DNA of 17,278 nt from 13-2-20CM-68-14 sp046733295 (GTDB lineage: Bacteria > Actinomycetota > Thermoleophilia > Gaiellales > Gaiellaceae): the NCBI GenBank assembly GCA_046733295.1, contig JBKPOY010000017.1, positions 1 through 17,278 of the forward strand, read 5' to 3'. The position numbers and the translations under genes were made by a program. The notes below the pieces were generated by a model. The model saw only the letters and a program-made list of their open reading frames with translations, was not told the DNA's origin and did not search any database. This document shows positions 1-6,291 of this stretch, piece by piece (the first letter of the stretch is position 1; each line of letters begins with the position of its first letter).

Positions 1-3
1 GGG

Positions 4-468
4 TCAGCCGAAGCGCTCGACGAACCTGACTCGGTCGAGCTTGTCCTTCCAGGCCCGGTCTGTGCCGGCGCCGCCGTTCAGCTTGTCGGCGTAGCCGTCC
101 CAGGCCCAGATGGTGTCGCGGCCGTCGCCGCCGTAGACGTCGTCGGTGCCGTCGTCGCCCTGGAGCTTGTCGTTGCCGGGACCGCCGTAGACGACGTCGT
201 TGCCGGAGCCACCGTTCAGCTGGTCCGCGCCCGGGCCGCCGACGAGGACGTCGCTGCCACCTTGCCCGTCCAGCATGTCGTTGCCGCCGAGGCCGCAGAG
301 CACGTCCCGGCCTCGCGTGCCGAAGAGCAGGTCCGCCCCATTCGTGCCAGTGACCGTGCAGGCCGGCGTGGCGTGGGTTGCGGCGTGGACCCGCGTCGCC
401 GCGAACAGCGCGAGCGACGCGAACATCGCGGCGAGGGTCCTGAGGCGGTTCGTTTCTCGCGGGGGCAC
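4..468 (-). CDS. Secreted calcium-binding-repeat (RTX-like) protein
   Basis: A 154-residue exported protein built mostly from glycine/aspartate-rich nonapeptide repeats of the hemolysin-type calcium-binding family. The start is set at a GTG preceded by a perfect AGGAGG seven bases upstream; the frame stays open farther upstream, but that extension is arginine/serine-rich and looks non-coding. Residues 1-29 form a signal peptide (hydrophobic TLAAMFASLALFAA, then VHA-A). From about residue 42 to 135 come repeats of the GGxGxDxLxGG kind (GGNDMLDGQGG, GGPGADQLNGG, GGPGNDKLQG). In this family such repeats coil into a beta-roll that binds calcium. Cys37 and Cys58 bracket the first repeat and could form a disulfide. 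There is no enzymatic domain, so the role (surface or matrix protein) is unknown. The family is very common in Thermoleophilia. It follows a 73-residue gene on the same strand after 121 bases. Confidence 0.8.
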   Translation of the reverse strand: MPPRETNRLRTLAAMFASLALFAATRVHAATHATPACTVTGTNGADLLFGTRGRDVLCGLGGNDMLDGQGGSDVLVGGPGADQLNGGSGNDVVYGGPGNDKLQGDDGTDDVYGGDGRDTIWAWDGYADKLNGGAGTDRAWKDKLDRVRFVERFG

Positions 469-473
469 GTGCC

Positions 474-481
474 GACCTCCT
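474..481 (-). promoter_or_regulatory. Strong Shine-Dalgarno of the calcium-repeat protein gene
   Basis: AGGAGGTC reads on the minus strand here. Its AGGAGG core lies seven bases before the GTG at 468. It decides the start codon, placing it directly before a good signal peptide. Confidence 0.8.
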
Positions 482-589
482 ATGGCCTCGGCGTGCCGCT
501 CCGCCGATTGCGCTTCTGAGGCGTATTTCGAGCGAAGACGCGCGCCTCCGCATCCCCCGGAGCGGTGAACTGCGCGAAAACGGCCCGGG

Positions 590-811
590 CTACGCCGCGG
601 CGGCGTGGCGGATGGCGGCGAGCGCGAGCTCGGCCGCCTCCGTCCGCGTGGCCGCAAACGCCGGTGGCGCCGCCGCGCCCTCCGACCGGGCGGCCCGCCA
701 GGCCGCCTCCCAGCCGCCGGCTCGCTGCCTGAAGGCGAGCGTGTAGCCGCGCTCGAAGGCGGCGTCGACGATCTCCGTCACCCGGTCGTCGTACCTGTCT
801 CCGTCACACAT
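590..811 (-). CDS. Hypothetical 73-residue protein
   Basis: A small soluble-looking protein without a family I recognise. The N-terminal half (TEIVDAAFERGYTLAFRQ) alternates charged and hydrophobic residues as in a helix plus strand, followed by WEAAWRAAR. The C-terminal half ends in an alanine-rich helix (RTEAAELALAAIRHAAAA). No signal peptide, membrane segment or cysteine pair is visible; there is a single Cys at residue 2. The ATG is preceded by TACTGT and a six-base spacer, which suits a leaderless message. The GGAGG one base before the ATG is too close to act as a ribosome binding site. A GTG at codon 11 is an alternative start. It lies downstream of a lipoprotein gene and a strong hairpin, so it is probably transcribed on its own. 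Codon use matches the neighbours. Confidence 0.55.
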   Translation of the reverse strand: MCDGDRYDDRVTEIVDAAFERGYTLAFRQRAGGWEAAWRAARSEGAAAPPAFAATRTEAAELALAAIRHAAAA

Positions 812-817
812 GCCTCC

Positions 818-823
818 ACAGTA
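818..823 (-). promoter_or_regulatory. Leaderless -10 box (TACTGT) of the 73-residue gene
   Basis: TACTGT on the minus strand fits TANNNT and ends six bases before the ATG at 811, so transcription would begin at or next to the start codon. No -35 box is evident. Confidence 0.45.
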
Positions 824-844
824 GGAGGGGGGTCAGACGGAATC

Positions 845-874
845 CGGAGGCGGCGGGGCTGCCCGCCGCCTCCG
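845..874 (-). terminator. 13-bp GC hairpin after the lipoprotein gene
   Basis: Bases 845-857 and 862-874 are perfectly complementary (13 pairs) around a four-base loop. The hairpin starts eight bases after the TAG stop of the lipoprotein gene, the position of an intrinsic terminator. There is no clear U-tract after it, which is common in GC-rich actinobacteria. It separates the lipoprotein gene from the 73-residue gene. Confidence 0.65.
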
Positions 875-882
875 TGTTCGAA

Positions 883-1326
883 CTACGCCGCGCGGTTGGT
901 GATCCGCACGTACGTCTTGTCGGATTCGCCGCACTCCTCGCGGAGCGCGATCTGACCGGTGCGCCCTTCGCCCTTCCACGAGATCTCGGAATCGTGCTCC
1001 TCGAGCTCGTTGAAGAGGATGTCGTATCCGGCCGCCTCGACCTCCTTCTCGAACTCGTCGTGGGCCTCCTCGACGTCGCCGTTGAAGTAGCCCTCGATCA
1101 CGTTCGTCGGTCCCTGCGTCGACTGCTGCGTGTACGTGAGCTTGTCCTCTTCGATCTGAGGGAAGCTCGCCGGCAGCTTCGGCTCCTCGGTCATGCGCGA
1201 GCCGGTGCAGGCGGCTTCCGCCTGTTTCCCGAGCTCGCTCTCCTCGCTCTTATTCTCGCCGCCGCCGCAGCCGGCAGCGGCCAGGCCGAGCACCGCGACG
1301 AGCAGCATCGCGCTGAAACGACCCAT
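883..1326 (-). CDS. Putative lipoprotein, 147 residues
   Basis: The first 20 residues form a lipoprotein signal peptide: a short basic start, a hydrophobic core (MLLVAVLGL) and the lipobox LAAAGC with the acylated cysteine at residue 20. A flexible Gly/Ser/Glu stretch follows, then an acidic mixed alpha/beta domain (about residues 45-145). Two further cysteines, Cys40 and Cys132, lie at the two ends of the mature domain and could be bridged after export. I do not recognise the domain; nothing in it suggests catalysis or transport. The ATG has a strong AAGGAGG four bases upstream, and a TAGACT -10 candidate lies about 37 bases upstream, so this gene has a normal leader, unlike many neighbours. 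It is divergent from the GH26-like gene and ends at a 13-bp hairpin. Confidence 0.75.
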   Translation of the reverse strand: MGRFSAMLLVAVLGLAAAGCGGGENKSEESELGKQAEAACTGSRMTEEPKLPASFPQIEEDKLTYTQQSTQGPTNVIEGYFNGDVEEAHDEFEKEVEAAGYDILFNELEEHDSEISWKGEGRTGQIALREECGESDKTYVRITNRAA

Positions 1327-1362
1327 CCTCCCTCCTTTGCGTCGGTCTCTTGAAGCCGGCGC

Positions 1363-1368
1363 AGTCTA
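1363..1368 (-). promoter_or_regulatory. Candidate -10 box (TAGACT) of the lipoprotein gene
   Basis: TAGACT on the minus strand would give a transcript start near 1356 and a leader of about 30 bases that contains the AAGGAGG at 1331-1337. No -35 box is evident. Confidence 0.4.
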
Positions 1369-1401
1369 GTACGCACTCCGCAGGGGACTCCGGACGTACG
1401 A

Positions 1402-1407
1402 GATACT
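1402..1407 (+). promoter_or_regulatory. Leaderless -10 box (GATACT) of the GH26-like gene
   Basis: GATACT matches TATAAT at four of six positions, including the key A at position 2 and T at position 6. It ends seven bases before the ATG. No Shine-Dalgarno is present in the short gap. Confidence 0.4.
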
Positions 1408-1414
1408 TGCCCCG

Positions 1415-2368
1415 ATGCGACGGCTCGTGTTCGCCGCCCTCGTGTTCGCGCTCGTCGTGCCCGCCGCCTCGGCCCGCCCGTTCCTCGGCGTGCTGGGGTC
1501 GAAGTCCCGCTTCCAGGCGCTGACCGGCCAGCGGACGAGCGTCGGCCACGTGATTCTGGGCTGGAACCAGGGGTATCGCTGGGGCGAGCGGCTCGCGGTC
1601 ACGATCCCGCAGTACGGGCCGATGCCGATGGTTGCGCTCGGGACGTCCTCGTGGCCCAGCAAGCGCGAGGTGATCACGCCGCGTGCCATCGCCCTCGGGC
1701 AGGGCGACCCGTACCTGTACGCCGTGAACCGGGCGATCTCGGAGTGGGCGCGGCCGATCTACCTGCGCCCGTTCGGCGAGATGAACGGCCACTGGAACGT
1801 GTACTGCGCGTACACGTCCGGCGGTCGGGCGAAGGGCGGCTCGCACTCGACGGCGTGGTTCCGAAAAGCGTTCGCCCGCGTGTATCTGCTCGCGCACGGC
1901 GGCCCCGCGGCGGCGGTGAACGCCCGGCTGCGCCGCCTCGGGCTCCCGACCGTGCGCACCGACCTCCCGGAGAATCCGTACCCGACGCTCCGCGTGATCT
2001 GGAACCCACAGGCCGCCGGCAGCCCGAACGTCCGCGGCAACCGCCCGCAGGCCTATTACCCCGGCGACCGCTACGTCGACGTGGTCGGCAACGACATCTA
2101 CGACATCGGCTTCCGTCCGCAGTGGGCCGCAAACGAGCGGCTCTACCGCGCCCACCCATCGAAGCCGTACGCCTTTCCCGAGTGGGGCCTCTGGGGAATC
2201 GACGATCCGGCCTTCATCCGTGCGATGGCGAAGTTCGTGCGCACGCACCGGCGCGTCGAGCTCCTGTCCTGGTTCAACGGGAACGCGAGCCGCGGGACGT
2301 TCGACATCGCCACGAAGCCGCGTAGCCGCGCCGCCTACCGCGCGCTGATCACGCCGCTCGGGCGCTAG
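1415..2368 (+). CDS. Secreted GH26-like endo-glycosidase (beta-mannanase type)
   Basis: A 317-residue exported protein with a (beta/alpha)8 glycosidase pattern of family GH26. Residues 1-20 are a signal peptide (LVFAALVFALVVPAASA before Arg21); there is no lipobox. The motif YLRPFGEMNGHW (residues 116-127) matches the GH26 acid/base region, with Glu122 as the expected proton donor. PYAFPEWGLWG (251-261) fits the nucleophile region with Glu256. WNQGYRWGERL near residue 50 and LLSWFNGN near 283 are further barrel-strand ends. Family members cleave beta-1,4-mannan or mixed glucans; the substrate here cannot be told from sequence. The mature domain is close to the usual single-domain length and carries no carbohydrate-binding module. 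The start has no Shine-Dalgarno but a -10 box seven bases upstream. The gene runs tail to tail into ppdK, with the two coding ends overlapping by four bases. Confidence 0.75.
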   Translation: MRRLVFAALVFALVVPAASARPFLGVLGSKSRFQALTGQRTSVGHVILGWNQGYRWGERLAVTIPQYGPMPMVALGTSSWPSKREVITPRAIALGQGDPYLYAVNRAISEWARPIYLRPFGEMNGHWNVYCAYTSGGRAKGGSHSTAWFRKAFARVYLLAHGGPAAAVNARLRRLGLPTVRTDLPENPYPTLRVIWNPQAAGSPNVRGNRPQAYYPGDRYVDVVGNDIYDIGFRPQWAANERLYRAHPSKPYAFPEWGLWGIDDPAFIRAMAKFVRTHRRVELLSWFNGNASRGTFDIATKPRSRAAYRALITPLGR

Positions 2369-4968
2369 CCGCTCGCGGCGACATACGCCGCCCCCTGCTC
2401 CGCGAGCGCGGCCTGCGCCGCGGCGAGGCGGGCGAGCGGCACCCGGTACGGCGAGCAGCTGACGTAGTCCAGGCCGAGCCCGTGGCAGAACGCAACCGAC
2501 TCCGGCTCCCCCCCGTGCTCGCCGCAGATACCGAGCTTGATGTCCTCACGTGTCGCACGACCGCGCTCGACCGCGATCCGCATCAGCTCCCCCACCCCGG
2601 CTTGGTCGATGGTCTCGAAGGGGTTCCGTTCGAGCACGCCGTCGTCGAGGTACCGGGCCAGGAACTTGCCTTCCGCGTCGTCGCGTGACATCCCCAGGAC
2701 GGTCTGCGTGAGGTCGTTCGTCCCGAACGAGAAGAAATCGGCATGCGCCGCGATCTCGTCGGCGCGCACGCACGCCCGTGGAAGCTCGATCATGGTGCCG
2801 ACGAGGTACTCGACCTTCTCACTCTCCTCGTTCGCGGTCGCCACCGTGATTGCGCGCAGCCGGTGCAGCTCCTCCGCGAACCCGACGAGGGGATGCATGA
2901 CTTCGACCAGGGGCGCGTCGCCGGTCCGTCCCTCCACGGCGACTGCGGCGCGGATGATCGCTCGTACCTGCATCTCGTAGACCTCGGGCCAGAGCAACCC
3001 GAGCCTGCAGCCCCGCGTCCCGAGCATCGGGTTCGCCTCCTGGAGAGCCCTGATCCGTTCGCGCATCGGCTCGTCCGTCGCCTCCGCGAGCGGGGGCAGG
3101 AACTCGTGCAGCGGCGGGTCAAGCAGCCGGATCGTCACCGGCAGGCCCGCCATCGCCTCGAAGATGCCCTCGAAGTCGCCCTGCTGCATAGGCAGCAGCT
3201 TGTCGAGCGCCTCGCGCCGTTCGTCCTCGCCCGACGCCATGATCATCTCGCGCACGATCGGGAGGCGGTCGTCGGCCATGAACATGTGCTCGGTCCTGCA
3301 AAGGCCGATGCCCTGGGCGCCGAACTCGCGCGCCTTCGCGGCGTCCTCGGGCGTGTCGGCGTTCGCCCGCACCTTGAGCCGCCGGTGGTCGTCGGCCCAG
3401 CCGAGAATCGTCTCGAAGTCCTCGTTGATCTGAGGCGAAACGAGATCCACCGCGCCGACGATGACGACGCCCGTGCCGCCGTCGATGGTGATCACGTCGC
3501 CCTCCGAGAGCTCGTGCTCGCCGATCCGCACCCGTCGTGCCTCGAGGTCGACCTGCAGCTCATCGCATCCCGCGACGCACGGCTTGCCCATCCCCCGCGC
3601 GACGACGGCCGCGTGCGAGGTCATCCCGCCGTGGGCGGTCAGGATCCCCTTGGCCGCGATCATCCCATGGATATCGTCGGGTGTCGTCTCCCAGCGGACG
3701 AGGATTACGTCCTCGCTCTCGCCCCGGTCGGCGGCCGAGTCGGCGTCGAGCACGATCTTTCCCGAGCCCGCGCCAGGCGAGGCGTTCAGCCCCTTTGCCG
3801 CCGCCTCGTACTCCGCGGCCGGGTCGATCATCGGGTGGAGCAGCTGATCGAGCTGCGCCGGGTCGATGCGAGCGACGGCCTCCTCGCGGGTGATCAGCCC
3901 CTCGTCGACCATCTCGACTCCGGCCTTCAGCGCCGCGGCCGCGGTCCGTTTCGCCGAGCGGGTTTGCAGGAGGTAGAGCCGCCCCTCCTCGACCGTGAAC
4001 TCGATGTCCTGCATGTCGCGGTAGTGCTCCTCGAGGAGGCGCATCTTGTCGAGCAGCTGCTCGAAGGCGTTCGGCAGGCGCTCCTTCATCTCCTCGAGCG
4101 GCTGCGGCGTTCGAATGCCGGCGACCACGTCCTCACCCTGTGCATTCGCGAGAAACTCGCCGTAGAGGCCCGACTCGCCGGTCGACGGATCGCGCGTGAA
4201 GCACACGCCGGTCCCCGACTGCTCGCCTTTGTTGCCGAAGACCATCTGGACGACGTTGACCGCCGTTCCGAGGTCGTCCGGGATGTGGTGCGCACGGCGG
4301 TAGACCTGCGCCCGGGGGTTGTCCCACGACTCGAAGACCGCCCGAACGGCCCTACCGAGCTGCTCGCGCGCGTCCTCGGGAAAGCCGCTGCCGGTCTCCT
4401 GCTCGTACAGCTCCTTGAAGGTCGCGACGAGCTCACGTAGGTCATCCGGCTCGAGGTCGACGTCCTGCTGGGCTCCCCGGTCGCGCTTGAGCTTGCCCAG
4501 CGCCTCCTCGAACCGGTGCCCGTCGACGCCGTCGACGACCTCGCCGTACATCTGAATGAGCCGGCGGTACGAGTCGTATGCGAAACGCTCGTTTCCCGTT
4601 GTCGCGGCGAGGCCGGCGACGGCCTGCTCGTTCAGCCCGAGGTTGAGGATCGTGTCCATCATCCCCGGCATCGAGACGGCCGCGCCCGATCGGACCGAGA
4701 CCAGCAGGGGGTCGCGTGGGTCGCCGAACCGTTTGCCCGTCTTGTCCTCGAGCGCAGTCAGGTGCTCCTCGATCTCCGCTTCGAGACCTTCCGGGAACTC
4801 CTTGTCGCCGGAGTAGGCGCGGCACGCGTCGGTCGTGATCGTGAACCCCGCCGGGACCGGGATCCCAAGCGCGGTCATTTCCGCAAGGCCAACCCCCTTG
4901 CCGCCGAGAAGCGCCTTGCCCCCCTCGGCCGATTCGTCGAAGTCGAAGACGTATCTCCCGCTCCCCAT
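2365..4968 (-). CDS. ppdK: Pyruvate, phosphate dikinase
   Basis: An 867-residue enzyme interconverting pyruvate, ATP and phosphate with PEP, AMP and pyrophosphate in the cytosol. The N-terminal ATP-grasp domain begins at GGKALLGGKGVGLAEM, with VRSGAAVSMPGMMDT near residue 92. The swivelling phospho-carrier domain holds GGMTSHAAV with catalytic His452. The C-terminal TIM barrel has the PEP/pyruvate-site motifs LCRTEHMF and FFSFGTNDLTQ and the proton-donor Cys838 in SCSPYR. Thr450, two residues before the histidine, is the residue that PDRP phosphorylates in this family and is intact, as is the linking Ser. Length matches bacterial PPDKs. I chose the ATG at 4968, with a weak GGGAAG eight bases upstream; an in-frame TTG 27 bases earlier adds nothing conserved. 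PDRP is encoded nearby on the same strand, separated by a small membrane-protein gene and an opposing TolB-like gene. Confidence 0.97.
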   Translation of the reverse strand: MGSGRYVFDFDESAEGGKALLGGKGVGLAEMTALGIPVPAGFTITTDACRAYSGDKEFPEGLEAEIEEHLTALEDKTGKRFGDPRDPLLVSVRSGAAVSMPGMMDTILNLGLNEQAVAGLAATTGNERFAYDSYRRLIQMYGEVVDGVDGHRFEEALGKLKRDRGAQQDVDLEPDDLRELVATFKELYEQETGSGFPEDAREQLGRAVRAVFESWDNPRAQVYRRAHHIPDDLGTAVNVVQMVFGNKGEQSGTGVCFTRDPSTGESGLYGEFLANAQGEDVVAGIRTPQPLEEMKERLPNAFEQLLDKMRLLEEHYRDMQDIEFTVEEGRLYLLQTRSAKRTAAAALKAGVEMVDEGLITREEAVARIDPAQLDQLLHPMIDPAAEYEAAAKGLNASPGAGSGKIVLDADSAADRGESEDVILVRWETTPDDIHGMIAAKGILTAHGGMTSHAAVVARGMGKPCVAGCDELQVDLEARRVRIGEHELSEGDVITIDGGTGVVIVGAVDLVSPQINEDFETILGWADDHRRLKVRANADTPEDAAKAREFGAQGIGLCRTEHMFMADDRLPIVREMIMASGEDERREALDKLLPMQQGDFEGIFEAMAGLPVTIRLLDPPLHEFLPPLAEATDEPMRERIRALQEANPMLGTRGCRLGLLWPEVYEMQVRAIIRAAVAVEGRTGDAPLVEVMHPLVGFAEELHRLRAITVATANEESEKVEYLVGTMIELPRACVRADEIAAHADFFSFGTNDLTQTVLGMSRDDAEGKFLARYLDDGVLERNPFETIDQAGVGELMRIAVERGRATREDIKLGICGEHGGEPESVAFCHGLGLDYVSCSPYRVPLARLAAAQAALAEQGAAYVAASG

Positions 4969-5021
4969 GGACGGATCTTCCCATGAGCAGCGCAATTACG
5001 CGCTCCTTCCTCGACGAGGCG

Positions 5022-5027
5022 TAAGCT
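5022..5027 (+). promoter_or_regulatory. Leaderless -10 box (TAAGCT) of the TolB-like gene
   Basis: TAAGCT fits TANNNT and ends seven bases before the ATG at 5035. No Shine-Dalgarno and no obvious -35 box are present. It lies in the 66-base divergent gap to ppdK. Confidence 0.45.
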
Positions 5028-5034
5028 CGGGGCG

Positions 5035-5982
5035 ATGAAGCGCTTCGCGGCGACCGCGCTCGCGGCCGGTCTCGCGCTCGCCGCTCCGGGGTCGGAGGCG
5101 GCCTCGCCCGGCGCCGGCCGGATCGCGTTCTCGCTCGATCGCAACGACGTGAGCGCGATCTACACGGTGCGCCCCGACGGCACCGGCCTGCGTAAGCTGA
5201 CGCGCCCGATCGTCCATCAGGGGTTCGGCGGCGACTCCGAGCCCGTGTGGTCGGCGAAGGGCCGGCGGCTCGCCTTCACGCGCGATCTGCCCTACTGGGG
5301 GCGGGATCGGTTCCGTGTCCACGTGATCGGCGCAGGCGGACGAAACGAGGATCCGGTGACGTCGGGGCCGTTCGACGTGATGCCGACCTGGTCCCCGGGC
5401 GGGCGTCTTGCCTTCGTCCGGCTCGCGGTCGGCGACGCGCTGACGCTCTCGACGATCTACGCCGTCACACCAGGAGCGCACTCCAAGAAGCTGATCCCTG
5501 GCAGGTCGGACATCACTCCAGCGTGGTCGCCCGACGGGCGTACGATCGCGTTCGCGCGCCTTGCCCAGGGGATTGCGACCCTGTTCCTCGCTAATGCCGA
5601 CGGCTCGAGCGTCCGGCCGGTCGGGCTCGAGGGGGTTCAGCCGGCGTGGTCGCCGGACGGCGGCCGGATCGCCTACGTCTCCTATGCGGACCGAAACGGA
5701 CAGACCTGCGGCGGCGACGAGTGCACACCGAACGGCGAGCTCTATCTCATCGGCCCCGACGGCTCGGGCGCCACGAGGTTGACCTGGAATCGAGCCGACG
5801 ATGCCCATCCGACCTGGTCGCCCGACGGACGCCGGATCGCATTCACGAGCGGCTACGAGCTCGCGAGCAGCGGTCATCCGCCGTGGCTGATGGTGATCTC
5901 GGCCGCCGGCGGCCAGGCGAAGCGGATCACGCGACTCACCGGCATCCACGATCCGGCATGGAGCCCTGCCGGCGTGCGCTGA
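5035..5982 (+). CDS. Secreted TolB-like beta-propeller protein (PD40 repeats)
   Basis: A 315-residue exported protein with six WSPDG-type PD40 blade motifs at about residues 72, 119, 164, 205, 261 and 309. Each is normally followed by an IAF strand, a loop, and a Y/LxxxxDGxxxxxLT strand. Residues 1-22 form a signal peptide (MKRFAATALAAGLALAA, then SEA-A). The last motif stops at WSPAGVR without its own IAF strand, while the mature chain opens with GRIAFSL. The two ends together would make one complete blade, so this is a closed six-bladed propeller, not a truncation. Cys225 and Cys230 may pair in a loop. The family includes periplasmic TolB and many actinobacterial proteins of unknown role, probably in protein or glycan binding; no enzymatic residues are seen. 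It is divergent from ppdK and convergent with the 77-residue membrane protein gene. Confidence 0.8.
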   Translation: MKRFAATALAAGLALAAPGSEAASPGAGRIAFSLDRNDVSAIYTVRPDGTGLRKLTRPIVHQGFGGDSEPVWSAKGRRLAFTRDLPYWGRDRFRVHVIGAGGRNEDPVTSGPFDVMPTWSPGGRLAFVRLAVGDALTLSTIYAVTPGAHSKKLIPGRSDITPAWSPDGRTIAFARLAQGIATLFLANADGSSVRPVGLEGVQPAWSPDGGRIAYVSYADRNGQTCGGDECTPNGELYLIGPDGSGATRLTWNRADDAHPTWSPDGRRIAFTSGYELASSGHPPWLMVISAAGGQAKRITRLTGIHDPAWSPAGVR

Positions 5983-6026
5983 CCGCGTTGTAAAGCCTGT
6001 CCCGTCGACGCGCCGACTCAGAGGGT

Positions 6027-6057
6027 GGCTTGCGCCGACCACGGTCTCGTGGAAGCC
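6027..6057 (-). terminator. Two-part hairpin directly after the 77-residue membrane protein gene
   Basis: GGCTT at 6027-6031 pairs with AAGCC at 6053-6057, and inside it CCACG at 6039-6043 pairs with CGTGG at 6048-6052 around a four-base loop. The structure touches the TAA stop of the minus-strand gene. It may end the PDRP transcript; no U-tract follows. Confidence 0.4.
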
Positions 6058-6291
6058 TTAACGATCGACCACGTCGGAGGGCGCTGCCGACGTAGCCCCC
6101 TCCGATGGACGTACTCTCACCGGCGCGCGGTATCCCGGCCGGCGGCGAGCCTTGAAGTCCACGAGCCACGCGAGCGCGCGGGTGGCCATCCACACCGGCG
6201 TGAGGATCCCGTAGAAGAGTACGAGCGCCGGCACGAGGACTGCCCACCAGAGGAGCCAACGCCACAGAGGAACCGGCGGTTTCGGCCTCAC
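6058..6291 (-). CDS. Small membrane protein, 77 residues, coupled to PDRP
   Basis: A small inner-membrane protein of unknown function. After a proline-rich N-terminus (MRPKPPVPLWR), residues 11-31 form a tryptophan-rich hydrophobic helix (WLLWWAVLVPALVLFYGIL). A second, shorter hydrophobic stretch (about 32-45) follows. The C-terminus is basic and then Ser/Ala-rich (KARRRPGYR), so a cytoplasmic tail is likely by the positive-inside rule. The start is a GTG whose last two bases overlap the TGA stop of the PDRP gene (GTGA, four-base overlap), which implies translational coupling and a shared mRNA. I know of no PDRP-associated membrane protein of this kind; a functional link is only suggested by the overlap. 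A two-part hairpin follows its stop codon. Confidence 0.7.
   Translation of the reverse strand: MRPKPPVPLWRWLLWWAVLVPALVLFYGILTPVWMATRALAWLVDFKARRRPGYRAPVRVRPSEGATSAAPSDVVDR

Noticed and set aside
546..562. CTCCG/CGGAG hairpin between the 73-residue gene and the calcium-repeat gene
   Set aside because: Only five pairs with a seven-base loop, expected by chance in GC-rich DNA.
813..817. GGAGG directly before the ATG of the 73-residue gene
   Set aside because: Only one base separates it from the start codon, too close for a working ribosome binding site; it is better read as the spacer after TACTGT.
2743..4440. A 565-codon open frame on the plus strand inside ppdK
   Set aside because: It is the antisense shadow of ppdK; the translation is Arg/Asp/Val/Leu-rich without any domain, as expected from GC-rich codon structure.
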